Assembly (NCBI GenBank): GCA_903887845.1 | Contig: CAISRC010000122.1 | Location: 40,122-104,121 of the forward strand | DNA length: 64,000 nt | Direction: 5' to 3' | Source of the DNA: an uncultured Chlorobiaceae bacterium | Lineage (GTDB): Bacteria; Bacteroidota; Chlorobiia; Chlorobiales; Chlorobiaceae | Shown here: piece by piece, positions 9,667-18,760 of the stretch | Position numbering within the stretch: the stretch's first letter is position 1 | Layout: the number at the start of each line of letters is the position of its first letter | Notes under the pieces: generated by a model | What the model saw: only the letters and a program-made list of their open reading frames with translations | What the model was told of the DNA's origin: nothing | Database searches by the model: none | Translations under genes and position numbers: made by a program

Positions 9667-10014
9667 TTAAATTGTACCATTATTAACCGTCCCTGATGTC
9701 TCCTCATCATGAGCTGCTGCACGTCGCTGGCGTATAGCTTCCTCGTCAATCTGAAATCTGCCATCCTTTTGAATAACAGGTATTCTTGATATAACGTCAC
9801 TAAGGTGGCGCTGTGCTTCCTGCTGCTGCTGCTTGAGTTTTTCAAGTTCTTCCCGATTAAGACCAACAGGATTATCTTTGTCGATAAGCGAATCCTTGAA
9901 GGATTCTATGACCAAATTCTGCTCTTTTTTCATATAACCCAAAAACTTGCTGAAAAGAAAAACCAGAAGAAAAAAAACCAGAAAAGAAAAGCCAAGTAGA
10001 GGTACCCAACTCAT
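9667..10014 (-). CDS. Small membrane-anchored coiled-coil protein, unknown function
   Basis: A 115-residue protein with one N-terminal transmembrane helix (about residues 5-26) and a charged, helical cytoplasmic or periplasmic part containing a Gln/Glu-rich stretch (LEKLKQQQQEAQRHL), likely a short coiled coil. The tail is acidic and disordered in look. I do not recognise a family. It sits 22 bp upstream of the flippase gene on the same strand and may be co-transcribed with it. Confidence 0.55.
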   Translation of the reverse strand: MSWVPLLGFSFLVFFLLVFLFSKFLGYMKKEQNLVIESFKDSLIDKDNPVGLNREELEKLKQQQQEAQRHLSDVISRIPVIQKDGRFQIDEEAIRQRRAAAHDEETSGTVNNGTI

Positions 10015-10132
10015 GAGAAACGGTTTATGATTAGCAAAGAAAATTATATTGATTCAATTTAGCCGATATTACAGTATATAAAAATAGCAATCCACAATCT
10101 TTTCTTCATTGAAGCATCTATTCTGACGACCT

Positions 10133-11113
10133 ATGAGCGCACCATCCCAATGCGGACACATTACACAAAATGGAAAAACTATTCTTGAACAGGAAGCACA
10201 GGCCATTTCAATGATGGCAGAACGGCTTGATGAAAACTTTTCGAATGCAGTTAAACTTTTGGCGTCATGCAAAGGGAAAATCATCATCTCAGGCATGGGA
10301 AAATCAGGTATTATCGGCCAGAAAATTGCGGCAACCATGGCATCTACCGGATCAACAGCCCTTTTTCTTCACCCGGCAGATGCTGCTCATGGAGATCTTG
10401 GTATTGTCGACCATGACGATGTTGTCGTATGTCTGTCGAAAAGCGGCACGACTGAAGAGATGAATTTCATCATCCCGGCACTCCGGCAGATCGGAGCAAA
10501 GATTATAGCTATGACTGGCAATCAACGCTCTTTTCTTGCTCAAAACGCGGATATCATGCTTGATACTGATATAGAAAAAGAGGCTTGTCCCTATGATCTA
10601 GCGCCCACCACATCAACAACAGCAATGTTGGCAATGGGAGATGCCCTTGCAATTTGTTTGATGCAGCAAAAAAAATTTACACAGAGAGATTTTGCTCTGA
10701 CACATCCCAAAGGATCGCTCGGCAGACGGCTGACCGTCAAGGTTACTGATATTATGGCAAAGGATGACGCATTACCACTCGTCAAAGAAAGTGCGTCGGT
10801 TACAGATCTTATCCTTGAGATGACCTCGAAGCGCTATGGGGTCAGTGCTGTAGTCAATGATGATGGACGTCTCAGCGGCATATTTACCGATGGTGATCTT
10901 CGCCGTCTGGTTCAGAGTGGGAGGGAGTTTCTCGGCCTCAGTGCAGGATCGGTCATGACGGCAAATCCAAAAACCGTGACAACCGGCACCATGGCGAAAG
11001 AATGCCTTGATATTCTTGAAACCTACCGTATTACCCAGTTGCTGGTCTGCGACAATGAAGAGCATCCTGTCGGCATAGTGCATATTCACGACCTGATAAC
11101 GCTGGGTCTCTGA
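10133..11113 (+). CDS. kdsD: Arabinose-5-phosphate isomerase, KpsF/GutQ family
   Basis: A 326-residue protein with an N-terminal SIS sugar-isomerase domain (GKIIISGMGKSGIIGQKIA near residues 48-66, SKSGTTEEM, and PTTSTTAMLAMGDALA) and two C-terminal CBS domains from about residue 205. It converts ribulose 5-phosphate to arabinose 5-phosphate, the first step to Kdo, the inner-core sugar of lipopolysaccharide. This fits the presence of lpxB and lptC. An inverted repeat follows the stop codon. KdsD is the biosynthetic assignment; GutQ-like paralogues have the same activity. Confidence 0.93.
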   Translation: MSAPSQCGHITQNGKTILEQEAQAISMMAERLDENFSNAVKLLASCKGKIIISGMGKSGIIGQKIAATMASTGSTALFLHPADAAHGDLGIVDHDDVVVCLSKSGTTEEMNFIIPALRQIGAKIIAMTGNQRSFLAQNADIMLDTDIEKEACPYDLAPTTSTTAMLAMGDALAICLMQQKKFTQRDFALTHPKGSLGRRLTVKVTDIMAKDDALPLVKESASVTDLILEMTSKRYGVSAVVNDDGRLSGIFTDGDLRRLVQSGREFLGLSAGSVMTANPKTVTTGTMAKECLDILETYRITQLLVCDNEEHPVGIVHIHDLITLGL

Positions 11114-11129
11114 GGAATTTTAACAATGT

Positions 11130-11169
11130 TATAGAGGACTTATAGTATATATTTTACAAGTCCTCTATA
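11130..11169. terminator. Inverted repeat between convergent kdsD and sucD
   Basis: A perfect 12-bp inverted repeat (TATAGAGGACTT at 11130-11141 and AAGTCCTCTATA at 11158-11169) with a 16-nt AT-rich loop lies between two convergent genes. It has no long U tract on either side. The position suggests a two-way transcription terminator or RNA 3'-end stabiliser. Confidence 0.6.
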
Positions 11170-11182
11170 AACAAAGATGTTA

Positions 11183-12082
11183 TTATCTGCCAAGCGCTTT
11201 GATCATGGCTTCGCCTATATCAGCAGGGCTGTCAACAACCTTGATGCCAGCCTCTTCCATAGCTTTTATCTTGTCTTCGGCGGTTCCTTTTCCCCCGGAT
11301 ACAATTGCACCGGCATGACCCATGCGGCGACCTGGAGGCGCGGTACGTCCGGCAATAAATCCTATGACCGGCTTGTTGAAATATTTCTGGATATACGCAG
11401 CAGCCTCTTCCTCTGCGCTTCCTCCAATCTCACCAATCATCACAAGTCCTTCAGTCTCATCGTCTGCGGCAAAGAGTTTGACTGCGTCGATAAACTGAGT
11501 GCCAATGATTGGATCTCCTCCGATACCAATACAGGTTGACTGACCGAGACCAACCTGGGTAAGCTGGTGTACCGCTTCGTAGGTCAGTGTGCCACTGCGG
11601 GAAACAACACCAATAGTGCCTTTTTTATGGATAAACCCGGGCATAATGCCTACTTTGGCTTCACCAGGAGTAATAACGCCTGGACAGTTGGGCCCTATAA
11701 GTACTGCTCCTTTTTGCTTGACAAAGGCAAAGGCTTTCATCATATCGTTAACCGGAATCCCTTCGGTGATACAGATGATGACTTTCAGCCCGGCATCAGC
11801 CGCCTCCATAATAGCATCAGCAGCAAACGGGGCCGGAACAAAGATAACTGTTACGTTGGCTTCGGCCTTTTCAACAGCTTCACGTACCGTGTTAAACACA
11901 GGGACTGGTCGGCAAAATTTGTCTTTTTCATTGCCGTGATAGAGGATATCTCCTTTTCCGGGAGTGACTCCAGCAACCACATTGGTTCCATATTCAAGAA
12001 TCTGGGAGGTATGAAAAGTACCTTCCGCACCGGTTATCCCCTGCACAAGCAAACGGGTATCCTTGTTGACTAATACACTCAT
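11183..12082 (-). CDS. sucD: Succinyl-CoA synthetase alpha subunit
   Basis: A 299-residue protein with the CoA-binding start ([19 protein letters not shown]) and the ligase domain holding the phosphorylated histidine in [11 protein letters not shown] (His256). With the beta subunit SucC it interconverts succinyl-CoA and succinate; in green sulfur bacteria this step runs in the reductive TCA cycle in the direction of succinyl-CoA. The sucC partner is not in this window. The gene ends opposite kdsD with the inverted repeat between them. Confidence 0.96.
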   Translation of the reverse strand: MSVLVNKDTRLLVQGITGAEGTFHTSQILEYGTNVVAGVTPGKGDILYHGNEKDKFCRPVPVFNTVREAVEKAEANVTVIFVPAPFAADAIMEAADAGLKVIICITEGIPVNDMMKAFAFVKQKGAVLIGPNCPGVITPGEAKVGIMPGFIHKKGTIGVVSRSGTLTYEAVHQLTQVGLGQSTCIGIGGDPIIGTQFIDAVKLFAADDETEGLVMIGEIGGSAEEEAAAYIQKYFNKPVIGFIAGRTAPPGRRMGHAGAIVSGGKGTAEDKIKAMEEAGIKVVDSPADIGEAMIKALGR

Positions 12083-12125
12083 AGTACAGATTTATTAAGA
12101 TTAACGCTACGTACTCCAACAAAAA

Positions 12126-13553
12126 TTATAACGAACACTGTAAATGTTTTGCAATCCCAAGCAGCTTTCCCTCCTCAAAAAAATTACAGATAAGATGCAT
12201 GCCAACAGGGAGGTTGAAACTGTCAAACCCGAGAGGCACACTGATAGCCGGCATACCGACAATACTTGCAGGAACGGTGAATACATCAGCAAGATACATT
12301 TCGAGGGGATCGCCGGTTTTATCACCAATTCCAAAAGGAGGAAAAGGGGAGGTCGGCCCGGCTATAACGTCAACCTTCTCAAGAGCTTCACGGTACCGTT
12401 CCTGAAACACGCGTCTTACCTGTTGAGCCTTTTTATAGTAAGTGTCATAGTATCCTGCCGACAGTACGTATGTGCCCAGCATAATCCTGCGCTTGACCTC
12501 CCTGCCAAACCCTGCCGTCCTCGAATTCACATACATGGCTGCAAGATCACCGGCATTTTTTGAACGATAACCATACCTTGAGCCATCAAAACGAGCCAGG
12601 TTTGATGAGGCTTCAGCAGTAACAAGAATATAGTAAGCCGCTATAGCATATTTACTATCAGGAAGTGTGATTTCTACAAGTTCAGCCCCCTGATCGCGAA
12701 GCTCAAAAAGCTTTCCCTTCACCATACTGGCAACGTCCGGATTAAGACTCTCCGGGAAATACTCTTTGGGAACACCAATCTTCAATCCCTCAACTGGAAT
12801 CGCAGCCATTTCAGATGGGTAATCGGGCACGGCATGGAAGGAAGAGGTGGCATCCCGTCCATCTTTGCCAGCCATAACACCGAGCACCAGCGCTGCATCG
12901 TCACAATTTCGAGCAAGCACCCCTATCTGATCAAATGAGGAGGCAAAAGCCACAAGTCCATATCGAGAAATTCTTCCGTAGGTCGGTTTCAACCCAACAA
13001 TATTGCAGAAACCTGCCGGCTGCCGGACAGAGCCGCCAGTATCTGACCCAAGAGCCACCAGGGCAAGATCATTGGCAACTGCAGCCGCCGACCCCCCCGA
13101 ACTACCGCCGGGCACTCTTTTTTTATCAAAGGGATTAGGAACAGTGCCATAAGCCGAATTTTCATTCGAACTACCCATGGCAAATTCATCCATGTTAGTT
13201 TTCCCCAGAAAAATAGCGTCTTCATCTTCAAGACGGATCACTGATGTTGCATCAAAAACACTTTCGTAATTCTCGAGAATTTTTGAGGCGCAAGTAAGTC
13301 GTTCCCCTTTTATGGCAATATTATCCTTGATTGCCATCGGTAAACCGAATAACTTCCCAATGCGGCTGCCTGCTTTGAGCTTTTGGTCAAGGCTTCTGGC
13401 CCGTTCCAGAGCATGCTCATAAAAAACCGTTATATAGATATTATCATCGCGGTAATCATCAATACGTTTCAGATAATAACGCACAACCTCTTCACAGGTT
13501 ACCTCATGCGAGACAAGCTTGGAGCGAAGATCTTCGTAACTACTTAATTTCAC
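12126..13553 (-). CDS. gatA: Aspartyl/glutamyl-tRNA amidotransferase subunit A
   Basis: A 475-residue amidase-signature enzyme with the complete Ser-cisSer-Lys triad: K76 in MAIKDNI, S151 in PGGSSGGS and S175 in [11 protein letters not shown]. As part of GatCAB it releases ammonia from glutamine so that mischarged Glu-tRNA(Gln) (or Asp-tRNA(Asn)) is amidated. Length is normal. gatB and gatC are not adjacent. It is 43 bp upstream of sucD on the same strand, and the 5' side is a 224-bp divergent gap to uppS. Confidence 0.96.
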   Translation of the reverse strand: MKLSSYEDLRSKLVSHEVTCEEVVRYYLKRIDDYRDDNIYITVFYEHALERARSLDQKLKAGSRIGKLFGLPMAIKDNIAIKGERLTCASKILENYESVFDATSVIRLEDEDAIFLGKTNMDEFAMGSSNENSAYGTVPNPFDKKRVPGGSSGGSAAAVANDLALVALGSDTGGSVRQPAGFCNIVGLKPTYGRISRYGLVAFASSFDQIGVLARNCDDAALVLGVMAGKDGRDATSSFHAVPDYPSEMAAIPVEGLKIGVPKEYFPESLNPDVASMVKGKLFELRDQGAELVEITLPDSKYAIAAYYILVTAEASSNLARFDGSRYGYRSKNAGDLAAMYVNSRTAGFGREVKRRIMLGTYVLSAGYYDTYYKKAQQVRRVFQERYREALEKVDVIAGPTSPFPPFGIGDKTGDPLEMYLADVFTVPASIVGMPAISVPLGFDSFNLPVGMHLICNFFEEGKLLGIAKHLQCSL

Positions 13554-13777
13554 GTTTTTTGTGAATTATTTTTAGAGAGCAGTCACTGTTACTGATAGTG
13601 GTGACTTTCAAAAGAAAAAATACCGGTATCCTTGCCGCATTTCCTCTCCATGTAAAGTTTGTATAATAAGAAATAACTGCATATTATTCAATTTGGATTG
13701 ATTTAGTCTATAGAAGTATTATTCATGCGTTACACCCGCCATGATAGGCCGTCAAGAGATAAGGAATAACCCGAAGT

Positions 13778-14626
13778 ATGGCTCTCATAAAAATAACAGA
13801 CTTTTCATCAACGCTTAAAGCCCACTGGTTCTCCTCAGATAGTGACTTTGCAGATAAACAGGTACAGGCTGAGCTGAAATCCTCGTGTGACCTTCCCTGT
13901 CATATCGCCATCATTATGGATGGTAACGGTCGATGGGCAAGGTTAAAAGGAAAAACAAGAATCGACGGGCATGTCGCTGGTGTGGAATCAGTCAGGGATA
14001 TAGTGGAATCCTGCTCACAGCTCGGCGTTAAATATCTTACACTTTTCACTTTTTCTACAGAAAACTGGAAACGACCGGAAAAAGAGGTCTCCGCATTGAT
14101 GCAGCTCCTTGTCAAGGTTATCGGCAGGGAAACCCGTAAACTTCATGACAATAATATCCGGCTCAATGTCATTGGAGAGATAAATCTGCTGCCCAAAGAA
14201 GTTGCTGCTGTTTTAAAGAAAACCATGGAACTCACCAAAAACAACAATAAACTTGTGCTGACCATTGCACTCAGTTACAGTGGTCAATGGGATATTATGC
14301 AAGCGTGCAAGGCTATTTCTTTTGATGTCAAGGCCGGGCTGCTCAATCCTGAAGCTGTCGATGAACAGCTTTTCGCCTCATACCTTTCTACGTCATCGAT
14401 ACCCGATCCGGAACTTCTGATCCGTACAAGCGGAGAGTTCAGAATCAGCAACTTTTTGCTTTGGCAATGCGCTTATTCCGAAATTTACTTTACAAACACT
14501 TACTGGCCGGACTTTCGTCGCACACAGCTTTATGATGCCATACGGGAATTTCAGAGCAGGGAACGAAGGTTTGGACAGACCAGCGAACAAATTCAGACAA
14601 AAAATTTCCCTGCCAACAAGCTTTAA
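13778..14626 (+). CDS. uppS: Isoprenyl (undecaprenyl) diphosphate synthase
   Basis: A 282-residue cis-prenyltransferase. The catalytic Asp48 lies in IIMDGNGRWA, and the C-terminal conserved block is RTSGEFRISNFLLWQCAYSE. It adds isopentenyl units to farnesyl diphosphate to give the C55 carrier for peptidoglycan and O-glycan assembly. The first 40 residues before the core are an extension beyond the usual family start; no better in-frame Met is seen before the motif. It is followed 22 bp later by bamA, a common gene order (uppS-bamA) in this lineage and its relatives. Confidence 0.95.
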   Translation: MALIKITDFSSTLKAHWFSSDSDFADKQVQAELKSSCDLPCHIAIIMDGNGRWARLKGKTRIDGHVAGVESVRDIVESCSQLGVKYLTLFTFSTENWKRPEKEVSALMQLLVKVIGRETRKLHDNNIRLNVIGEINLLPKEVAAVLKKTMELTKNNNKLVLTIALSYSGQWDIMQACKAISFDVKAGLLNPEAVDEQLFASYLSTSSIPDPELLIRTSGEFRISNFLLWQCAYSEIYFTNTYWPDFRRTQLYDAIREFQSRERRFGQTSEQIQTKNFPANKL

Positions 14627-14648
14627 CCTGATTGATTCCTCAAATTTC

Positions 14649-17156
14649 ATGAAACGAACCAAAAAACTGATCGCCTTTGTTCTGTTTGCTCTCACCCTTA
14701 ATCCGGCGGGAAAAAATGTTGAAGCAAAAAACCTGCAATCAAAACAGTCCAGCATTATTGAACAGAAGACAATAACCGAAGGGAAACAAGATCTCTACAC
14801 CGTAAAAAACATCTCTTTCAGAGGCCTTGAATCGCTCAGTGAACAGGAATTAACAGCCAGTCTTCCGCTCAAAGCCATGGACAGGATTGCAATTCCCGGA
14901 GTGGAACTCTCAGGATCGCTGCAATACCTCTGGAAACTGCAGCTTTTCAGTGATATTACTGTTGAAAAAAACGATCTCGGAGAAAACAACGTCGCACTTA
15001 AATTCATTGTTAGCGAACTGCCAGTACTTGACAAGGTTATCTTTGAAGGCAACAAAAAGTTCGATAGTGTTGAACTGAAAAAAACCGCAGCTCTTGTGAC
15101 TGGCAAGAAACTCAGTGAACAGGAATTGCTTACCGCTGCAAATAAAATTGAAAAACTTTATGCATCCAAAGGCTATCTGACTGCAGAAGCAAGATTTCAG
15201 CGTCAGGAAGTGATTAAAAATCATGTAACTGCACTTTTTTCAATTACCGAAGGATCAAAGGTTGCTATTGAAAAAATTACCTTTCACGGCAACACTTCCT
15301 TTGACCAGAAAAAACTGAGAGGGGTTTTCAAGGAAACCAGTCAAAATTCCTGGTGGCGCAGAATCTTCGGCAGCCCCAAACTTGATACCGAAAAATTTAA
15401 TGATGATAAAAACCTTCTGGTTGAGTTTTACCGCAATAACGGTTATCGCGATGCACGTGTTTTACGCGACTCGATCAGTTATACCCATGATAACAAGGGG
15501 CTTTTCCTCGATATTTATCTTGAAGAAGGTCAGAAATACCATATCAGAAACATAACATGGTCAGGCAACACCAAGGAGTTTGCTTCAACAGACATTCTTG
15601 AGAACACCTTCAGGATCAAAAAGGGCGATATATACAATGCCAAACTGATTCAGGAACGGCTGAATTTCTCGCAGGATAATTCTGACGTCAGTTCGATCTA
15701 TCTTGATCGTGGCTACCTCTCTTTTAAGGCAAATCTTGAGGAACAGGTCATCAAACCTGATATGGTCGATCTGGTGATCTCTATAAGGGAAGGCGAACAG
15801 TTTCAGCTCAACACCATCAATATCAAAGGCAATACCAAAACGAAAGATCATGTGATCCGACGCGAACTCTACACTGTTCCAGGTGACATGTTCAGCCGAA
15901 AAAATGTTGTGCGCAGCATCAGGGAACTCAGTATGCTAAATTATTTTGACCCATCTCAGATTACTCCTGATATTGAGCCAAACCAGGAAACCAACACTGT
16001 TGATTTGACCTACAATGTAACCGAAAAACAGACAGATACCTTTAACGCTTCAGTAGGCTATAGTGGCAGCGGATTTACCGGCGCACTCGGTGTCACCTTC
16101 AATAACTTCTCATTGCACGATATTTTCAACCCTGAAGCCTACAAACCTTTACCTCACGGCGATGGACAGCAACTCGGCTTCCAGTGGCAGTTCGGCACGA
16201 GCAACTACAGAACCCTAAGCCTTAACTTTACTGAACCCTGGGCATTCGGCGGACCAACTGCTGTGGGATTTTCGGCATTCAAAACCCATAGCGCATACGA
16301 TTATACCAACGACAACATCGTCAACCCGACCATCATTGACCAGTATGGAACAACCCTTTCCATTGGAAGGCGCCTGACCTGGCCAGACGATTACTGTTCC
16401 ATCAACTGGAAGCTGAAATACCTGCACAGCAAAGGCGGATTCCTGAGTTTTATCGATTATACCGATCCTAATGCTCCGAGTCAGGCCGATGAATTTTCAA
16501 TAACGCAAACGATTACCCGTAACAGCATCGACAACCCGCTTTTTCCGCGCAGAGGCAGCAAAAATGCTATAACGGGACAACTTGCGGGCGGACCATTGCC
16601 TGGCACGGTTGACTTTTACAAATTTCTTGGCACATCAAGCTGGTACATCCCGATTACAAAGAACCTCGTCTGGAACGTTTCGACGCAACATGGCTATCTT
16701 GCAACCTTTAGCGAGAACGATTATATACCTTACACAGAGTACTTTTTCATGGGAGGCAGCGGCATGTCCTCTCTGCCCACCGTTCCGCTGAGAGGTTATG
16801 ACGACCGGAGTCTCGGCTCAAAGCTCGGTGCCAGTTCCACAACAAACACCAGTCTGTATGCAGGAAAGGTTTACTCGAAATTCACATCCGAGCTGCGTTA
16901 TCCACTTACCATGTCACAGTCAGTGAGTATTTACGGACTAACCTTCGTTGAGGCTGGCAATCTCTGGGAAAACACTCAAGCTGTCAATTTTTCTGACCTG
17001 AAAAAATCGGCAGGCCTTGGCCTAAGGCTTTACCTGCCCATAGTTGGTCAGATCGGGCTTGATTACGGCTACGGCTTCGATGCGGTCAAAAGCATTCCCT
17101 CAAAATCAAAGCAGGGATGGAGCTTCATGTTCAGCTTCGGTACCTCAACAGAATAA
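14649..17156 (+). CDS. bamA: Outer membrane protein assembly factor BamA
   Basis: I place the start at ATG 14649, after the uppS stop, giving 835 residues with a clean signal peptide (MKRTKKLIAFVLFALTLNP); the ATG at 14532 would lie inside uppS. After the signal come five POTRA-like repeats (starting near YTVKNISFRGLESLSEQEL) and a C-terminal 16-strand beta-barrel with the lid-loop motif LRGYDDRSLG and a last strand ending in Phe-Gly-rich sequence. BamA inserts beta-barrel proteins into the outer membrane. A Skp/OmpH homologue lies elsewhere in the window. Confidence 0.95.
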   Translation: MKRTKKLIAFVLFALTLNPAGKNVEAKNLQSKQSSIIEQKTITEGKQDLYTVKNISFRGLESLSEQELTASLPLKAMDRIAIPGVELSGSLQYLWKLQLFSDITVEKNDLGENNVALKFIVSELPVLDKVIFEGNKKFDSVELKKTAALVTGKKLSEQELLTAANKIEKLYASKGYLTAEARFQRQEVIKNHVTALFSITEGSKVAIEKITFHGNTSFDQKKLRGVFKETSQNSWWRRIFGSPKLDTEKFNDDKNLLVEFYRNNGYRDARVLRDSISYTHDNKGLFLDIYLEEGQKYHIRNITWSGNTKEFASTDILENTFRIKKGDIYNAKLIQERLNFSQDNSDVSSIYLDRGYLSFKANLEEQVIKPDMVDLVISIREGEQFQLNTINIKGNTKTKDHVIRRELYTVPGDMFSRKNVVRSIRELSMLNYFDPSQITPDIEPNQETNTVDLTYNVTEKQTDTFNASVGYSGSGFTGALGVTFNNFSLHDIFNPEAYKPLPHGDGQQLGFQWQFGTSNYRTLSLNFTEPWAFGGPTAVGFSAFKTHSAYDYTNDNIVNPTIIDQYGTTLSIGRRLTWPDDYCSINWKLKYLHSKGGFLSFIDYTDPNAPSQADEFSITQTITRNSIDNPLFPRRGSKNAITGQLAGGPLPGTVDFYKFLGTSSWYIPITKNLVWNVSTQHGYLATFSENDYIPYTEYFFMGGSGMSSLPTVPLRGYDDRSLGSKLGASSTTNTSLYAGKVYSKFTSELRYPLTMSQSVSIYGLTFVEAGNLWENTQAVNFSDLKKSAGLGLRLYLPIVGQIGLDYGYGFDAVKSIPSKSKQGWSFMFSFGTSTE

Positions 17157-17174
17157 GCCTAAACAAACTGAGTT

Positions 17175-17201
17175 CAGAGGTATCGCGTTCAGATGCCTCT
17201 G
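17175..17201. terminator. Hairpin between convergent bamA and nuclease-family gene
   Basis: An inverted repeat with arms CAGAGGTA and TGCCTCTG (one G-U-type pair) and an 11-nt loop lies in the 46-bp gap between two convergent genes. No clear U tract follows, so function as a terminator is only probable. Confidence 0.4.
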
Positions 17202-17202
17202 C

Positions 17203-17793
17203 TCATGAGCTGCTTTTCAGACGGGATATTTCATCCCGCAGCCTTGCGGCCTCTTCATAGTTTTCATTGCTTATAGCCTCATTAAGGTCTGATTGAAGTT
17301 CATCGAGCAGGGCATCAGGAGTGAGCAGACCTGTACTGACTCCTTCAGGCTCCAGAACAGCCTCCTCCTCGCCCTCCTCTTTCGGTTCTTCCTTAATACC
17401 CGCCTCGTTCATAATCTCTTCAGTAACAAACAACGGTGCATTAAAACGCACAGCAATAGCAATTGCATCACTGGGACGTGCATCAATTTCATGCACCTCA
17501 CCATTCACCTCACAAATAACTTTGGCATAAAAAGTTTCATTGTGCAGTTCATCAATAATGATTTCATTAACATGCAAATGGAAAGCATCTGCAATATTTT
17601 TGAAAAGATCGTGAGTAAAGGGCCTTGGCGGTTTTATATTTTCAAGTTTAAGGGCAATGGCCTGAGCCTCAAAACCACCAATAATTATTGGAAGCTTTCG
17701 CTTGCCCTCCAGCTCATAAAGAATGAGAGCATAAGCTCCATTGGTATGAGGGCTTGTAGAAAGTCCGAGAATATCTACCTGAAGTTTACGCAT
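17203..17793 (-). CDS. Bifunctional nuclease family protein with UVR motif
   Basis: A 196-residue protein with an N-terminal BFN (DUF151) domain, about residues 1-135 (VDILGLSTSPHTNGAYALIL, then DARPSDAIAIAVRFNAP), an acidic linker, and a C-terminal UvrB/UvrC-type motif (NYEEAARLRDEISRLK). Plant and bacterial BFN proteins have DNase and RNase activity; the UVR motif is a protein-contact helix pair in UvrB/UvrC and McsA. The two-domain form is widespread in Bacteroidota/Chlorobiota. The biological role is not settled. Opposite-strand frames here are shadows. Confidence 0.88.
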   Translation of the reverse strand: MRKLQVDILGLSTSPHTNGAYALILYELEGKRKLPIIIGGFEAQAIALKLENIKPPRPFTHDLFKNIADAFHLHVNEIIIDELHNETFYAKVICEVNGEVHEIDARPSDAIAIAVRFNAPLFVTEEIMNEAGIKEEPKEEGEEEAVLEPEGVSTGLLTPDALLDELQSDLNEAISNENYEEAARLRDEISRLKSSS

Positions 17794-17869
17794 GAGTTAA
17801 AAAAATTAACATTGTATTCAATGGATAAAATATTTGAATCCAGCTTTTCTAACAATAAAGTACAGTTAA

Positions 17870-17992
17870 TCATTTCGTCTTCAAAAAATCCTGTAACGTA
17901 TCAAGCTCCTGACCAAGAAGCCGGATCAGCTTTTTTTGTTCCGGCACAAATTTGCATATTTTTTCCCTTTCACAAAAATCAACGCTGGTCAT
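17870..17992 (-). CDS. Possible 40-residue small protein
   Basis: A short open frame starting with ATG at 17990-17992 (a second ATG lies two codons upstream, at 17996-17998). It encodes a Cys/Lys/Leu-rich helical peptide with two cysteines (FCEREKICKF) and a leucine-rich tail (LIRLLGQELDTLQDFLK). Composition looks protein-like, but there is no recognisable family and no strong ribosome-binding site. Its start overlaps the stop of another short frame in an ATGA arrangement. It may be a real microprotein or the tail of a decayed gene. Confidence 0.3.
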   Translation of the reverse strand: MTSVDFCEREKICKFVPEQKKLIRLLGQELDTLQDFLKTK

Positions 17993-18087
17993 AACCATAG
18001 AACTGCTCTCGCTGAGAGGAACAGTAAGAAATCAATCGTTTGTTTTCTTGCCTGCGTAACCATGCTGACAGTGGTTTTGCCGGGCAT
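17989..18087 (-). CDS. Possible 32-residue small protein, overlapping next frame
   Basis: A frame from ATG 18085-18087 to TGA 17989-17991, with a basic N-terminal half (MPGKTTVSMVTQARKQTID) and a hydrophobic end (FLLFLSARAVLWL). The frame is open for about 18 codons more upstream without an ATG. The stop overlaps the ATG of the next short frame. No family is recognised. Either two coupled tiny genes or the fragments of a frameshifted older gene would explain this. Confidence 0.2.
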   Translation of the reverse strand: MPGKTTVSMVTQARKQTIDFLLFLSARAVLWL

Positions 18088-18235
18088 ATTCAACTCTTTA
18101 TCCGCGATGAGCAGTACCGGCAGACAACATCGATATATTCAACACCTTGTTCGATTTAATCTCAACCTGGATGCATTTGGACGAAGCGTGAAAAGCGGGG
18201 AATACCATTGACTTGATGCTGCAGAAGTAACATAA

Positions 18236-18261
18236 AAAAAGCCGCATCAAAGCGGCTTTTT
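18236..18261 (-). terminator. Rho-independent terminator after tRNA-Leu
   Basis: GCCGC (18241-18245), a 6-base loop and GCGGC (18252-18256), flanked by A and T runs, form a compact GC stem with a U tract on either strand. Read on the minus strand it follows tRNA-Leu by about a dozen bases and would end the tRNA transcript; it could also work in the plus direction. Confidence 0.85.
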
Positions 18262-18271
18262 AAAAAACAAG

Positions 18272-18353
18272 TGCCCGAGAGGAGATTCGAACTCCTACAC
18301 CTTTCGGCGCTACCCCCTCAAGATAGTGTGTCTACCAATTTCACCACTCGGGC
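18272..18353 (-). tRNA. tRNA-Leu, anticodon GAG
   Basis: The 82-nt gene folds into a full cloverleaf: acceptor GCCCGAG pairs with CTCGGGC, the anticodon stem CTATC/GGTAG holds the loop TTGAGGG (anticodon GAG, codons CUC/CUU), a short variable arm is present as in class II tRNAs, and the T arm contains GTTCGAAT. The discriminator base is A and the CCA end is not encoded. It is followed by a terminator and preceded by tRNA-Lys on the same strand. Confidence 0.95.
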
Positions 18354-18386
18354 TTGTCAAATTGCTGAATGCGTATATACAATCAG

Positions 18387-18459
18387 TGAGAATAGAAGGA
18401 CTCGAACCTTCGACCCTCTGCTTAAAAGGCAGATGCTCTACCGACTGAGCTATATTCTC
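18387..18459 (-). tRNA. tRNA-Lys, anticodon UUU
   Basis: The 73-nt gene has acceptor stem GAGAATA/TATTCTC, D loop AGTCGGTAGA, anticodon loop CTTTTAA (anticodon UUU, codons AAA/AAG), and T loop GTTCGAGTC. The CCA end is not encoded and the discriminator is A. It lies 33 bp upstream of tRNA-Leu and is probably co-transcribed with it and with the small basic protein gene upstream. Confidence 0.95.
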
Positions 18460-18491
18460 AACCTATAACAAAGGTACATGAGTACCGGAAC

Positions 18492-18599
18492 TTACTTATT
18501 CTGGTATCTCTGGCGCTTCTTGTGCCTGTTCTTACGACGCATCTTTTTACGCTTGTGTACCGCCATTTTATGACGTTTTCTTTTTTTTCCGCAGGGCAT
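18492..18599 (-). CDS. AURKAIP1/COX24-type small basic protein
   Basis: A 35-residue, extremely basic protein (MPCGKKRKRHKMAVHKRKKM, then RRKNRHKKRQRYQNK). It matches the short AURKAIP1/COX24-domain proteins found in Bacteroidota/Chlorobiota, relatives of the mitochondrial small-subunit ribosomal protein mS38, and is most likely a ribosome-associated protein. The motif HKMxxHKRKKxxRKNRHKK is intact. It lies just upstream of tRNA-Lys and downstream of rho on the same strand. The family link is recognised by eye; binding to the ribosome is inferred. Confidence 0.85.
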   Translation of the reverse strand: MPCGKKRKRHKMAVHKRKKMRRKNRHKKRQRYQNK

Positions 18600-18760
18600 A
18601 TAGTAAGTGTCTTTCCTCTTGTTTTAAAGGCAGATAATATAGGAACTTTTTTCTGAACTACAAATCTTTTTAAGGTAAAGGGGTAATCTTAGCCTGGCAA
18701 GACACATAGTGGCCATCCAGTTCTATCATAGTTAACATGGTTTTACACCTCAACAGAGCA

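Larger units (their letters stand above)
17799..18232. other. Gene-poor stretch before the tRNA pair
   Basis: About 430 bases between the BFN-family start and the tRNA terminator. Apart from the two tiny minus-strand frames no convincing gene is seen. A plus-strand frame at 17936-18211 has no family likeness and overlaps the minus-strand frames. The part next to the nuclease gene is AT-rich and may hold its promoter, though no clear -35/-10 pair stands out. Confidence 0.5.

Noticed and set aside
14532..14648. Extended N-terminus for BamA from ATG 14532
   Set aside because: It lies inside uppS and would put 39 unrelated residues before a good signal peptide starting at 14649.
17293..17994. 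A 233-residue plus-strand open frame over the BFN-family gene
   Set aside because: It runs antisense to a clear BFN/UVR gene, has no family likeness and a composition typical of shadow frames.
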